Shown: positions 19,601 to 31,577 of the stretch, piece after piece
How the letters are laid out: every line of letters begins with the position of its first letter
Position numbering within the stretch: the first letter of the stretch is position 1
NCBI GenBank assembly: GCA_963678675.1
Contig: OY783193.1
Location: 29,916,016-29,980,015 of the forward strand
Length of the DNA: 64,000 nucleotides
Source of the DNA: Xiphydria camelus
Lineage: Eukaryota > Arthropoda > Insecta > Hymenoptera > Xiphydriidae
Direction: 5' to 3'
Translations under genes and position numbers: made by a program
The notes under the pieces: generated by a model
What the model was told of the DNA's origin: nothing
Databases searched by the model: none
Seen by the model: the letters and a program-made list of their open reading frames with translations, nothing else

Positions 19601-21629
19601 TTAAGCCCACTACAGACTATGCGCGATGCGTGATGCGCGATGCGCGATGCGTGATTCGCGGCAGTTCGTGAATAGTGTGTAGGGACTTGTTCGTTAAAAA
19701 TCGATTCGTAAACAGCATGGTTCGTGTGGTTCGCAGTGATGCGCAGTGATTCGCTCTTGGAGGCGGTAAATGGACGAATATCAAAGGCTGCGCATCAACC
19801 GCTGTTTCGCCGAAGTACGGGCTGTGGTCATAGTTAATTTGTCCATTCTTTGTGCGCGCTATTTAGTTTACAGGAATTTTCTGGTGGTTGAGGGGCTGTA
19901 GGTAACCCTCCGCAAGTCACCTTCGGATGGCAGAGTCCGAGGCTCGTTTATGTTTCTGTTTTGAAAGTGACGGCTCTGACTTTCGAGAAAACATCACAAT
20001 AAAATAATTCGCCGACGATTTGTCGTAGGCCGGCCGATCGGCGCCGTGGGAACATAATGCTCGCGGTAGACATATCGAAGATTCACGAAACACTTTGTAT
20101 TGTTATTTTTGCCTGTCCGGAAGGGACAATTTCATGGCTCTTTCTCGAAAGTACAGAGAAAGGGGAAAAACGTTCTTACTGGGGTTTTTTTTCCGAACAT
20201 GTGATAACCAAACAGTCGATGTATGAACCCGTGCCCTTCGGTGCGCACCCTGAATGCCTCCCAACCGATGTCTTTTTTTTTATTATGGAGCAGACTCTTA
20301 CGCCAAAACCCCTTTCAAGGACCCTTGTCTTTTTCCTATAGTGAAAACTTTTGAAGCTGTAAATCTCACTTCGTGCGTTGAAATGGATGTAAAAAAATGG
20401 AAGCGATATTGTGATTAATTACGATAAGGATGAAGCAATGGAAACAGAATTTGAAGACTATTAAGGAGGTTCGACTATCAGACGAAAACCAATTTACAGC
20501 CCTAATTTTTTTATATGATATACACGAATATTTTACACAACTAATACGAGAATTTGAGCAATATAGACTGTCTATAGACTATAGTTTCTTCGTTATTTTA
20601 TTCTAAAGTTGACCACTTTTAACATATCGCCTTATGGGAGACGATTGTACTAAGGTATATTATCACTGACTTTAACACACATTCCGCCAACTTTAGACTT
20701 TGAAAGACTAGTAATTTGACAGATGAAATATTAAGGATTATGTAAAAAATAAGTAAATTAGATTTTACCGTATGTTAGCGTGCCAACCTTACCGAAATTT
20801 CTGCAGCGATTTTTTCTATATGGTTGCAATATAATATTATCATGAAATTTGTTTTTACTTCGCAAACCATTAGCACGCCGTATTAACGGTGAGAGATTTG
20901 GCAACACGGCAGCGAAACAGTTGTAAAGCTGAAAGACCGAACCTTACCTGGCGTCTATTCAAACTGAGCGCGAAATTTGAAAGATTCGGAACGATAAAAA
21001 AATATTGTCCCTAAAATCTTTATCCAAGTTGAATGATTGTTTAAACGAAATCATGTCTTTACTTATACAACTCTTTTTCTTTTTTGACAAAATTTGACTT
21101 TATACCGGCTTTGCTGCATGCTCGTGTCATTCGCCATAGCTGGCCACTGTAGTTCACGCGTCACTGCAGCCAATATAAAATATCGCGGAGTACAACGTTG
21201 CCAAGAATACAATGAAAATTGCAATGCACAATAAAAAATGTTTAAACTATAATCACATATATCCATGATACTGAATTATCAATCGAATAACTGTTTCATG
21301 TCTTCAGCATTCTCTTTGAGTTGTTTTTATAGGTTTTTATAGATTATTTGTAATTTTTTATTTTTCTTTAAAATGTTGGACAAAAAGCCTCTGACGACGA
21401 TTCCGGAGTCATTGACGCTCTAATAGTTCGCCATAAATTTTCCAGTATTTTATTTACTAATGATTTTCGGCATGAGCGATGCATAAAATGGGTTCATAAT
21501 TCATTTAATTATTATTCCATAACGTTTCAGATCGCTGTGAAAACATTTTTTTCAAACACATTTTTGATTCCAAAGAAACAGTCGATCCTCCTTAATCAAG
21601 AGACACGGCAGTGTCTCGCGGCATGTTCG

Positions 21630-22530
21630 TTCATCTAGTCTCGGCGTCGAAGCGAGCACCCGTGTATCTATACGCCACAAATATCTACCCCCTGCATCCC
21701 TCAATTTTTACATCGAATTTTCTCAATAAATATATGGTTATAACCAAAACTATGCTTAGTTGCGCCATTTAAATTGATTATTCTCTATTGATAGAGACCA
21801 GAATAAATTTGATAAGTTACATATTAACAGAGATTCGTCCTTAGCAACGCGAAACCACGCCCCTTGCCCGTCAAAGTCGAGAATCCGATTTCTCGGGCGA
21901 TATATATATGTAAAAATGTCACAAAATTTCCGCCTATCTTCGGCAATGGTCGGAAATGTATACACAGATGCGATCATCAAACACATACAAGCGCCATCAA
22001 ATGTGTGGGATATATTTCGGCTTCCGTCGTCGATCGACTGTTCAGCGATGATCGAAAGTGCGTACAAAAATGCGACCGATAGGCGCGATGTGTCACCGCG
22101 AGTGCATCCGAGGAGCGTTTTCAGGGCTCGGATCGGTTTTATCCCGCCTCCTAAGAAAAAATGATTTTCCTCCCACGGCCCTCGTTCGTGCACTCGCGAC
22201 CGCATGGTGGACTCTCCCCGACGGAAATTTATTCCTCGAGGAAGTTTCTCCGCGCTCCTCGTCGACGTCCGAGCGACGATCGCTGCGAGGTTATCTTCCA
22301 TCCTCTCCCGGTGATTGACAGCAGCGTTCGCGCGAGAACCTTCGAGGAGTTTCGCTCGCTGAAAGACTAATAAACCGCATCGCGTCCACAGCCATGGTAA
22401 GTAATTTTTAGAAGTGAGAGGAAATGATCATTCGGATTTTTTCGATGCCTAACCGAATTACACACCTCATACCTAATTGCAGAGAGAAGCTAGTGCCGCT
22501 GGCAGCCGTGATTTGTCTACGGTTAGTCAC
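21630..22530. other. Possible captured promoter/first-exon region
   Basis: On the plus strand, CCACAGCCATGGTAAGT (about 22,388) looks like a start codon followed at once by a splice donor. A candidate acceptor (TTGCAG) and a short exon follow at about 22,484. A 181-residue minus-strand frame (21,756-22,301) crosses the same DNA with no known domain. Part of this region (21,630-21,830) resembles 57,945-58,125, so it is repeated elsewhere. A host promoter carried by a transposon is one reading; chance is another. Confidence 0.25.
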
Positions 22531-22963
22531 AATCATTGATCGTTGCCCCCTACGATCAACAATTCGTACAAGGTAAATGCTTTGAAAGAAATAAAAGTTA
22601 CTTAGAGCAGGAATAGTTTAAACGAAAATCGCATATTGCAATGAAAGTACTATGGGTGAAAGGCGCTCGGTGACAAGCCTGACATTCTCCGATCCATCGA
22701 GTCATCTTTTTACGGACAGGACATGAGCTAGATCATCTTCGGTTGCACCTGTACGAGATGACATGTCAGAAAATCGTGAGTCTTCATGAAAATCTTCTAA
22801 CCTACTCGTTCTGCAATAATACACTTAGTAATAAAAAGCTATTCTCCTACATGTACGTATTCTCCTCATGAATAAATTCCAAAAAGTAGTGAAATCCCCC
22901 CACAAAAACAGATTCTCTGTAAAAAAAGGCGGCATGTTCATTCAGTGCCAACAAAAATTGATA

Positions 22964-23560
22964 CGTAAAATACTCTCCAAAAAAGATTTGAAATCAATTA
23001 AGATCGCCATGTTCAAGAGTTATATATAAAAAGTAAAAGGCATTATTTGAAAGGGAAATTATTGTAAATCACGTGACTACAAAATTCGACTAAAAAAATT
23101 TATAAAAAAATTTTAATAAAAAAGAACTTGCCGCGTTTTTTCCCTTCAAAATAAAAAATTCAGACACAGAATTATACTCGATGTTTATGCACTTATGATT
23201 TTAAATAAATTCATACACTTATATGATACCACCAGTATACCGAATGTCGTACGAGAAACCGATCAGGCGGGGGCCTTCTGAATTTCTCTGAATTTGACTT
23301 CGGCAGTGCAATTTACGAATCACTCTAACACCGTCCAAGCACTACCAATTATTCGGTATAGTGGACAAAATATGAAAACTTAAACGCGGCAAGTTCTTTT
23401 TTATTAAAATTTTTTTATAAATTTTTTTAGTCGAATTTTGTAGTCACTTGATTCACAATAATTTCCCTTTCAAATAATGCCTTTTACTTTTTATATATAA
23501 CTCTTGGACATGGCGATCTTAATTGATTTCAAATCTTTTTTGGAGAGTATTTTACGTATA
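22964..23560. repeat. Foldback hairpin
   Basis: The arms at about 22,964-23,135 and 23,383-23,560 are near-perfect reverse complements and include TAAAATACTCTCC and AAGAACTTGCCGCG. The spacer is about 250 bp. Mirrored at about 36,927-37,523. Confidence 0.8.
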
Positions 23561-23902
23561 TATATTTCAATCATAGTATTATGTTTTTCACTTTTTCATA
23601 CATAATGTACATACATAATTAGCATTGTATTCGTGGGTAGATAATTTTAGAACTGTGGTAACTTTGAAACAATGCAAACAGAATTGCTACGAACTACAAC
23701 GAACTGCCGCGAATCACGCACCGCGCATCGCGCATCACGCATCGCGCATAGTCTGTATGGCTCTGTTTACGAATTGCTATGAACTACAACGAACTGCCGC
23801 GAACCACGCATCGCGCATCGCGCATCACGCATCGCGCATAGTCTGTAGCGGGCTTAAGGGTTAACTTGTATCGCCAGAATATAGATGACAGAAAAACGCG
23901 AT

Positions 23903-24142
23903 ATGAGCCGTTGAAAACCAGAATGGTGTAAGTCACATTTCATGTAAGCTGAGATTATTTGACTGCAAAGTTAAGTACAATTTGAAAAATCTGTCTAGAT
24001 GATACAAACATATTTTAAATCGTACATATCTGTTTTATAACATCTAGACAGATTTTTCAAATTGCACTTAACTTTGCAGTCAAATAATCTCAGCTTACAT
24101 GAAATGCGACTTACACCATTCTGGTTTTCAATGGCTCATATG
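23903..24142. repeat. Foldback hairpin
   Basis: The inverted arms of about 100 bp (23,903-24,004 and 24,042-24,142) share words such as AACCAGAATGGTGTAAGT and TCTGTCTAGATG, with a spacer of about 37 bp. There are no coding frames. Mirrored at about 36,345-36,584. Confidence 0.8.
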
Positions 24143-25187
24143 TAAAAGAATAGAAAAGGAACAATATTGTGCAGAGCTTTGTCATAGAAATTGCATGGCC
24201 AATGCACTGGAGAAAACTTGCACATTGCTTTCAAATGGTGGATATCGTTGTTGAAGAGTCTTCGGGAGATGTGGAGCCAAATCTTCAATGACGACTGGAT
24301 TGCTCTGCATGGTCCTGCGACGTAGCCTGTGGGGCACTAGATCTTCCTTCCTTTAGATGCTCCTTCCTCTGATCTAAAATACGAATTCAATATAATACTC
24401 CTTATAAAATATAATTTTTTTTCGCTGACTACCGTTAAACTCAGGGACGTTACTTACTCGCTAGTCGAACTGTCGCGCTGGCCAATGCCTCCAGTCTCCT
24501 TTCTATGTTACTTCGCCTGCGAGGCGTTGGAATATCTGGCCTTCCTGAAGCTCGCGTACCTCCTCTAGGCTATTTTTCCATCCTGGCTGTATCGATAATG
24601 CTGGATGTGCAACTCTATGAAAGACGAGCACATGAGACAATAAAGAAACTCATTCATCTATCTGTCTCCTGCAAATAATTTCATTAAATGTGGAGTTGAT
24701 TTGCAAACCGCAGTTTTCATATCTTACAAAAACTGCGGTTTGCAGATCAGCTCCACAAATTAGCTATTAACACTTACCCTTCTATGCATGAAGCTGAATA
24801 ATCCTTATTTCCCGCTTGTAGGTCCTCATTCCAAAGATCTTGCCCCGAATGTTTTAATTAATAACACACGTTAACGTTAAACGCTGACGGCTGCTTAACC
24901 AAAAAATCACACGCGAATCGAACTGACAGCTCGCAGACGCCGTAATTGAGGTTATGACTCGATATGTCAAGTATTGCCGGCTCAGCAACATTCATTTCCG
25001 TTGGTGCATTTCACGGAAGGAACTGTGTTGCCAAACTTTCCTTTTATGTAGCTGGCGGAAGTGTAACTGCTAGCTAATTGAAGGCAAGATAAATACTTGT
25101 TACTGTAACAGAACCTTTGATTGACAGTTAGAGTTAACTGCCAGCTATTTAGCTGACAGATTTAACTGCGCACTGATAAACCGGCCC
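24143..25187 (-). mobile_element. Probable PIF/Harbinger remnant with small Myb-like gene pieces
   Basis: The outer edge (25,140-25,187) ends in TGATAAACCGGCCC, the GGGCCGG end also seen on the element at 27,079. Inside, minus-strand exons with clear donor sites read fragments such as HPALSIQPGWKNSLEEVREL. A palindrome (24,695-24,762) built on GCAAACCGCAGTTTT interrupts them. A diverged copy lies at 45,282-46,135. The Myb/SANT-type accessory protein of PIF/Harbinger is my best guess. The opposite end was not found. Mirrored at 35,300-36,344. Confidence 0.4.
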
Positions 25188-26231
25188 TGAACCGCGCCGT
25201 TCCAAACCGACAGTTCGAACTCTGTGTGTATGGGCACCTATTTCCATGCGTCTCGCCGCACGTAGATTTCCCCCTCCAATGGAGGAAATCCTTCCGGATT
25301 CTCGTTCCATGTGCTCGCATCACGCTCTTGTCTTCGAACCGTCCTACTGGATAGTCGCGCGTTACACTAGTGCTCGACCCGAGTCCCGCCACGTGCACGA
25401 CCTAATCGCGGTTCGTCGCGTAACATTCGCGTGCAATCGTTCCCGATCCTTCGTCGATTTGTGTTCCGGGTAAAGGCCGAGACAGACATGGCCGCACCGC
25501 GCCCGCAGCGACTGTTGGCCGTGTGTCGGTCAACTGTCGGTGACAGTGACGCGAAAAGCCGGTGCCCACATAGCCGCGCCGCGCCCGCACCGTGTTTTTG
25601 GCCGTGTATTGGAGGTGCGTCGTACGTACACAACGAAATAGAAACGACTACAGTGGTCCCTCTATTACTCGCGCCCTCCATAACTCGCGCGAGAGGAGAA
25701 GCGATTGCCCCCACTCCTCCCGTGACGCCATGACTGCTGCCATAGCATGAAGTGCGCACAGAGGTGCGCATGAAAATATAGAGAGGAGAAGCCGGTATGT
25801 ATGGAGAGACGTGCTACGTAACTTCAAGCTTCACCACTAGTTGCGCATGATCGTTCGCCGTATCCCCTCCAAGCAGCTGCACGGTCCCAATTTCACCAGA
25901 GCCGCGCGCGACTTATCGTGTATTCTCTGTCTAAAAACCACACTATCTCTTTCTTTTGCCACGCCTCCATTGAGGTGAGTGGGGGCTGAAGCGAAGCTTC
26001 TCTAACTCATAGTTCTGCGAATTTACAGCCCCGAAACGCGCGAGTTATAGAAGGGCCACTGTAGTCCCTACCTAACCGCGCCGACAGCACCGCACCGAGG
26101 CCGCACCGTGCCTGACTAGTTTCGTTTACTTTTTGACGGGCGCGGTGCGGTCTCGAGAGTTAACTTTCGAGTGCAAAGGGTTAATAAAATAATTAAATCT
26201 ATATTTTTATTTTTATAAATGAAATAATCAA
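25188..26231. other. GC-rich repetitive stretch, no gene
   Basis: Overlapping frames on both strands come from GC-rich repeats (GCCGCACCGCGCCCGC-like words at 25,490-25,600 and 26,080-26,150). The longest (134 residues, minus) has no recognisable domain. The right part ends near a TTAACTTTCGAGTGCAAAGGG piggyBac-like terminus (26,160-26,183). Mirrored at 34,256-35,299. Confidence 0.5.
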
Positions 26232-26771
26232 TTAATTACACTTTTTACATTTGACTGGTTTCTCTTTCATGCATTTTCCGTAGACAAATTTTTTACAAAT
26301 TATGCAAGTTCGAGTGGTTTTATTATCCGTGTACCTACAATCTTATTTTTTGGCATTTCCTTCGTGATTGGGAATTATTGCTTGGGCTGCTTGATGTTCC
26401 TTCTTGTAGGTTTTCCTTTTCTTCTTCAAGGAATTCATAATACTCTGTGACGAGTTCATCTGCAATTATCTGCACTTCAATTATTAAAATATTTACACAG
26501 TTTTCTAAATTTATTGCTGGAATTTTTTAATTCAAGTCAACTTTAAAACCAATTATTTCAGACCTACCAAAAATTCACTTAAACCCTTTTCCTTCCCCAG
26601 GCCCCTCAAATGTAACAGGAAACGCTGTCTTGGTATCTTTATTCCAATTGTTGCCTGATAGAGTATCCATGCATTGATTTCAGCGAAATCCAGGATATTG
26701 AAAAATACGTGTACAGGCCATCTATCGCATTTTGATTTCACGCTATATTTTCGCGCCATTAGGTGAACCAT
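26232..26771 (-). pseudogene. piggyBac transposase C-terminal remnant (arm 1 copy)
   Basis: The minus-strand frame contains KCDRWPVHVFFNILDFAEIN and the following segment AWILYQATIGIKIPRQ, the conserved end of the DDE domain of piggyBac transposases. After several stops, the Cys-rich C-terminal finger is visible as CIICKKFVCGKC followed by KEKPVKCKKC. The catalytic N-terminal two thirds are absent. Stops between the blocks show decay. The arm 2 copy shares the lesions, so decay preceded the duplication. Confidence 0.85.
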
Positions 26772-27078
26772 ATCGACGCGAAATTTAGTCTTATTATAAT
26801 AACTAATTGTTTCGGGTGTTAGCTTTCTATTATTTTTGGTTTTGATGCATTTATGCTCTTAACTTAGTACCGTAACTTTTTTTGTTGGTTACCATACATA
26901 ATAGATCAGGCAACGAAGACCGAAAAAGGCCAAATAACGGAAAAAATTCCTACAAACGGTAGTCGGAATTTTTAATATTAATTCATACCGCTTAGTATCA
27001 CGATAGCAAATCGCATACCGCTTAAGGTCCCCATACACGTTCAGTCGGCCGGTCGGCCGTGGCCTGCAGGCCGACTTA
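26772..27078. other. Non-coding arm sequence
   Basis: Contains a GTCGGCCGGTCGGCCG palindrome-like stretch near 27,040-27,075. No gene seen. Mirrored in arm 2. Confidence 0.5.
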
Positions 27079-27828
27079 GGGCCGGTTTATCAATGTCCAG
27101 TTAAATGTGTCAGATAACTATCTAACAGTTATTCTTATCTGACAGTTATCCGAATAGTAGCGTATTTCAATACTGTTTTATCTGTCAGGTATGAACACTG
27201 TTTTGAAGCATTCCGATTGGTTTAATTTCCGCTAAAGAACGCGGGCTATTCAAAGCTCCTTCAAATTTTAATTTGAAATGCAACTCATGCATTAGAAATC
27301 CTCGTCGTTGGCATATTTCTTTCTTTATGCGTATATTCCTGTAGAAGGAAGATCACTCGAGGAATGAGATAGGGTAGGTAGGGAGAAGACGGGATGCTGC
27401 GACGTTCTCATGGCCCGAGAATAGCGAGAGGCTCATCTTACGGTCCCTTCGCGGAAAACTCTCTCGCCAGCGCAGGACGAAATGTTTTTCCCGTGGTAAA
27501 ACTCTATACGTTCTTCTTTCGTGTTGTACGAATTTAACAATTTCTTCATCGTCGTCGCTAATTTCCAAAAAATCTCCAATATTATCTCAAATATTATCCA
27601 TTTTAGACTATACACAAACACGAAACCAGAGAAAATTCTAACCTATAAATTGCGATAACTGTCAGTTTATTCAGTATCTGGCACCAGTACCTTCCAGTTA
27701 AATTTACTTCCAGTTATCTTAATTTAAGTTCTTAGTAAACGTTAGTTGTATATTGATAAGCAGTTTAGCTACCACTTTAATTTTATCCACCAGTTAAGAC
27801 ATTTAACTGGACATTGATAAACCGGCCC
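27079..27828. mobile_element. 750-bp PIF/Harbinger-type element, TTA duplication
   Basis: The inverted ends GGGCCGGTTTATCAATGTCC are flanked by TTA on both sides (27,076-27,078 and 27,829-27,831). The subterminal region is rich in CAGTTA/TAACTG words. A 71-residue minus frame (27,353-27,568, MEISDDDEEIVKFVQHERRT) may be a remnant of a transposase N-terminus, but no DDE motif remains. Mirrored at about 32,659-33,408. Confidence 0.75.
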
Positions 27829-27831
27829 TTA

Positions 27832-28755
27832 GTCCAGTAAACGAAGGTCTGAAATACGAACTTTTGCTAAACAGGCTGCGTTTTTGTTCAACGTTGTCAT
27901 TTGACCCTATAAAGCTCTGGGTGAAGTATCGCGGTTTTTCCTCTTATGGTTTGGTTGAAAAACAATAACAAATACCCCAAAAATGGGTTATTCAAGAATA
28001 ACTCGAAAACTAAGCGAGTTATCGAAAAAAGTGTACATTCAAAATTGTAGAGCTTAAAATTCTCTATAAAAAAGGTTATACATAGTTTACCCCCACTCCC
28101 ACGGTTTATTCTCTAGAGCCGCGCAAACATTAGAGGGAAGAAAAAAATCGTAAAACATCGAAAATTTAACATTTTTGAATGCTTTTTGTCTTAAATTGCT
28201 TAAGAAAGTCTCTACTATCAAAATAAAATTATATATTTTTTTTCACTCAATTGTTTAAAAAGTGCCAAGTATAATCAACGATATCTTTCGATATTATGAA
28301 TAATTTTTTCTTCTTTGTATTCCATAATTTTGTTAGTTAAATTCCCTACGCATTACACTCGGGTCATTTTTCTGTAATTGTCGTAATTTTTAAGATATCT
28401 CGGTCTTTAAAAATTACTTTGACAACCTTGGTGCGTCCGGAGAACCACTGGTGCCGTTCGCACACATTCTAGTGGTTGCCAGAGTTACGCGCAGAGGCAC
28501 CCCCTCCCAGACCCCGGGAACCGTCCCTATTCTTAGGTATGTAGGTACCTACATTTTACGAAAAGCACCTCACGGCTAACTGACCGGACTTTTCTTCCGC
28601 TAAACCGGGAGCTGAGAGACATTGAGTATACAAAAACCGCTCATCACATTCTGATTGATGATTTGAGTTCAGAAGGGCTTAACAAATGATATCGTCGAGG
28701 TTACCGGATGGAATTAGTGGTCAATTTTTTTTAGGCAATATAATAGGAGTTTTCG
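27832..28755. other. Non-coding inner part of arm 1
   Basis: AT-rich with short frames only; no domain, RNA gene or transposon terminus recognised. Mirrored at 31,733-32,655. Confidence 0.5.
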
Positions 28756-29250
28756 AAAAATAACAAAATTGGACACTTACGCAGGTAAGTTTCTACAATG
28801 GTTGTGGATGCATTTGCAAAGAGAGATACAATTAATCTTGTTTTTTTGAAACTACGGGATATTGTTCTGCAATCAGCATTACATTTGCGAGGCCTGATTA
28901 AAGAATTTGGCAAAGGCGGTTTTGTCATTTGCACCGGATGGAGCTGTCCATCTCGTCTTTTATAGCTGAATTGGAGAAAGTTCAGAGGCTCACATATTGA
29001 TTGTGAGGAATTTCTCCACAAATATGTTTGGGCTGCTGGTCTCTTAAGCAATGTAAATACAAAGCATAAGAAGTGCAAATAACTTTGGATACATTGACAT
29101 TGAAACCGATATAACGGGTAATTAACTTGTGACGCAGTTCATCTGCTGCGGATTTTTCTTTGGCAAATAAATAAGTGCAAACTTCAATGTTCTTAAAATG
29201 CATTGGAGTTTTGGAGTTATTTGCAAAAGTCGAGAGCGCATCCTGAACGA
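28756..29250 (-). pseudogene. Decayed CXC-domain gene, copy B
   Basis: On the minus strand, fragments in two frames follow the pattern of the PIN/XPG-like plus CXC family seen on the plus strand at 29,544-31,032. They are a helical block with LHCLRDQQPKHICGEIPHNQ, then NFLQFSYKRRDGQLHPVQ, then PPLPNSLIRPRKCNADC. Where the CXC domain should carry about nine cysteines only two remain; the rest are Arg, Phe, Val, Ser or Ala. The inner end of arm 1 (28,970) falls inside this gene. The same decayed CXC part occurs at 31,359-31,577 in arm 2. Confidence 0.6.
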
Positions 29251-31358
29251 ATACTTCATATGCAGCATTTACACATTGCTTCTTTAGTTATAGCTGAACG
29301 TTATTCCCATACGCATCGATGTAATATTAAAAGTACATTTTTCAGTTTGTATAATAGCAGTGTTCCGTCTCACCTTAAGCGGACGTCTATATCGGCTCTT
29401 ACTGTTCATTATTATCGCGATCTAAGTGAAGCGTTAATTAAATTTAGAATTAATCCCGCCATCGGTCGCAACCGCGAGACGAGCGGTATGTTTCGGCGAA
29501 TCTAGGCTGTTCATGATCTTTTTCCCGGATAGGTGAATTACAGGACGTTGCAATGAACCCCATGACTGTGACAAAAGACAAGTTCTTGTCCAACGTGGTG
29601 AATAAATTCAAACTGGTGCAACTCTCGTCTACTTATTTAAGAACTGAAGGCGTTGTGACAGAAGTAGTAGAAGAAGACGCTAACACCCTGATTGTAAATA
29701 CCGCAATCGAAGTGGAACGTTGTCGAGAACTGAACGATAAACCGATAGTTGTCGTCGGTAACGACGTAGATCTTTTGGTTTTACTCGTTGGCCTCACACC
29801 ACATGACTTGAATCTACATTTGTATACAATTGTATTCACCGGTAAGAAGGAAAAGAAACTGTATTCAACTCGTGACAATAGACATTTCACGCCTTTTATT
29901 TTGTTTGCACACGCATTTGTTGGATGTGACACAACTAGTGCTTTTTATAACAAAGGAAAAAAGACGATTATATCGCTTTTAGAAAAGGATGAAATCCTCT
30001 GTCAATCTACATCAGTCTTTTATGCTGCGAGTAAAACTTCAGACGAGCTCTACGAGATTGGTGAAAGAATTATGAAGCACCTATACGCCACGAATAAAGA
30101 AATGAGTCTGTCTATCAATCAGCTTCGGTATAAAAAATTCACCTCGTCAGTAGCTGGTGCAAAGAAAGACATAGGTACTCTATTCGTTACCACCTATAAG
30201 GACTGCTCTGTTGGAACACATTAAGAGAGTGTACTATCAAATTCAACAATGGATGAGCAATAAATTGGATCCGCTACAGTGGGGATGGGAACGATTGAGA
30301 GGTGAAAATATAATACTCATCCCTACGAAAACGAGTCTCCCTGCAGCTCCCGATGTACTTCTACGGAAGGTGAGTTATTATGAACAATTTCTCAGGTACA
30401 ATGTTGCCAAATGACGGTATTAGTATATTGTTCAGTACGTCAGTCACAATTACTACCTTAATTAACGAAAAATGGTAATGAAATTTGTACTTCAAAAAGT
30501 TTCTATGTGTAATATATGATATGTCCAAAAAACTCTGACGTTTTGAAGATTCACCGAATTTCTATTCTAACAACTTCTACGCCGTGGATCTAAACTCAAT
30601 GTACAGAATGAAGCAGTTTAGACCAATCTTAATTATATCACTCATGAAAATTATTGCACGCGCATCATTTCTGTTACCCTCCTCACTCTTCGTCGCGTTA
30701 AATCATTTGCTTTCTCATTACAATTTATTAAATTATGGAAAAATGGTTTCCAGGTGTTTTGTAACTGTGCCTCTACTAACTGCAGCACATCCCGATGTGT
30801 GTGTAAAAAGGCTGGGCTCCATTGCACCCCACTATGTAAAAAATGTTCTGATAAAGATGAGTGTTCTAATCTACCAGTTACAGTATCAAATCAAACTGAA
30901 GAAGACATAGACTGGGAGAGTTCAGGGGGAGAAGAGGAAGAAGAAAAAGGAGATAGGGAAGAAAGAGATGTGGACGAAGGCGACGAAGACAATGAATATG
31001 ATAAATCTGATTCTTATGAGTTCGAAACATAATAAACATAATAAAATAATGAATAATTTGCTGCTCCCTAATGATTTGAATTTAGGGAAAAAAGCGACAT
31101 TGTGATGTTTAACTCAGTTTACTTTTCGGGAAAAAAGCGAAAAATATATTATTGGCGAACTATATACTCTAATTTTTATCAGGAAGAATGAGCGAAGGAG
31201 AAGGACAGAAGAGAGAGAGAGAGATTGATTGATTTGATTGATAAACATGTTTATTACCCATAGTTGGGCAAAAGGTTGCAGTGTGACTGCATGTACAGCG
31301 TGTAAAATATGAAAAATTAAAGGAAATTAAAGGATAACAAGTAAAATATGAAAATATT
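28971..31358. other. Spacer of the giant inverted repeat
   Basis: 2,388 bp of non-palindromic DNA between the arms. It holds parts of two members of one gene family in opposite orientation, copy A on the plus strand and copy B on the minus strand. The rest (31,033-31,358) has GA- and GATT-type simple repeats around 31,203-31,245. Confidence 0.85.
29544..31032 (+). pseudogene. PIN/XPG-like protein with C-terminal CXC (Tesmin/TSO1) domain, copy A
   Basis: Exon 1 begins after an acceptor at 29,543 and encodes NPMTVTKDKFLSNVVNKFKL, then the acidic core KPIVVVGNDVDLLVLLVG and AHAFVGCDTTSAFYNKGKK. The Asp residues fit a PIN/5'-nuclease-like fold. A frame change near 30,187 leads into IKRVYYQIQQWMSNKLDPLQ. 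A donor (AAG/GTGAGT, 30,369) and an acceptor (CCAG, 30,753) define a 384-bp intron. Exon 2 carries the CXC domain, FCNCASTNC...CVCKKAGLHC...CKKC, and an acidic tail. The family is widespread in invertebrate genomes and probably transposon-linked. The N-terminus is missing here. Confidence 0.7.
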
Positions 31359-31577
31359 TTCGGCTATAAAAGACGAGATGGACAGCTCCACCCGGTGCAA
31401 ATAACAAAACCGCCTTTGCCAAATTCTTTAATCAGGCCTTGCAAATGTAATGCTGATTGCAGAACAATATCCCGTAGTTTCAAAAAAACAAGATTAATTG
31501 TATCTCTCTTTGCAAATGCATCCACAACCATTGTAGAAACTTACCTGCGTAAGTGTTCAATTTTGTTATTTTTCAAT
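31359..31577 (+). pseudogene. Decayed CXC domain, arm 2 copy
   Basis: Plus-strand frame YKRRDGQLHPVQITKPPLPN continuing to NADCRTISRSFKKT. It is nearly identical to the arm 1 copy, including the missing cysteines, but is cut at the arm edge so nothing of the upstream gene remains. Confidence 0.6.

Larger units (their letters stand above)
19601..23857. mobile_element. 4.26-kb TTAA-flanked element with GCGCGATGCG terminal repeats
   Basis: The left end reads TTAAGCCCACTACAGACTATG and the right end is its complement with one change. Both are followed by several copies of GCGATGCG-type 9-11-mers over about 70 bp. At the right end the terminal motif occurs twice in tandem (23,690-23,757 and 23,775-23,850). 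TTAA at both edges suggests piggyBac-type integration. No transposase is recognised inside, so it is non-autonomous or a composite. It contains a foldback (22,964-23,560) and the putative captured exon region (21,750-22,520). The mirrored copy is at 36,630-40,886. Confidence 0.6.
2121..28970. repeat. Giant inverted repeat, arm 1
   Basis: This arm pairs in reverse complement with 31,359-43,846. Matched positions sum to about 60,487 right of the Polinton and 45,967 left of it, and the difference equals the Polinton plus its 6-bp duplication. Without that insertion the arm is 12,330 bp. Sampled stretches show only occasional substitutions, so the arms are highly similar but not identical. Similarity starts exactly at GGGGAATTCC (2,121) and ends near 28,970. 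Several transposons are mirrored in both arms and therefore predate the duplication. Confidence 0.95.

Noticed and set aside
25367..25771. 134-residue Arg-rich frame and its partners in both arms
   Set aside because: It lies in GC-rich repeats with open frames on several strands and no conserved domain.
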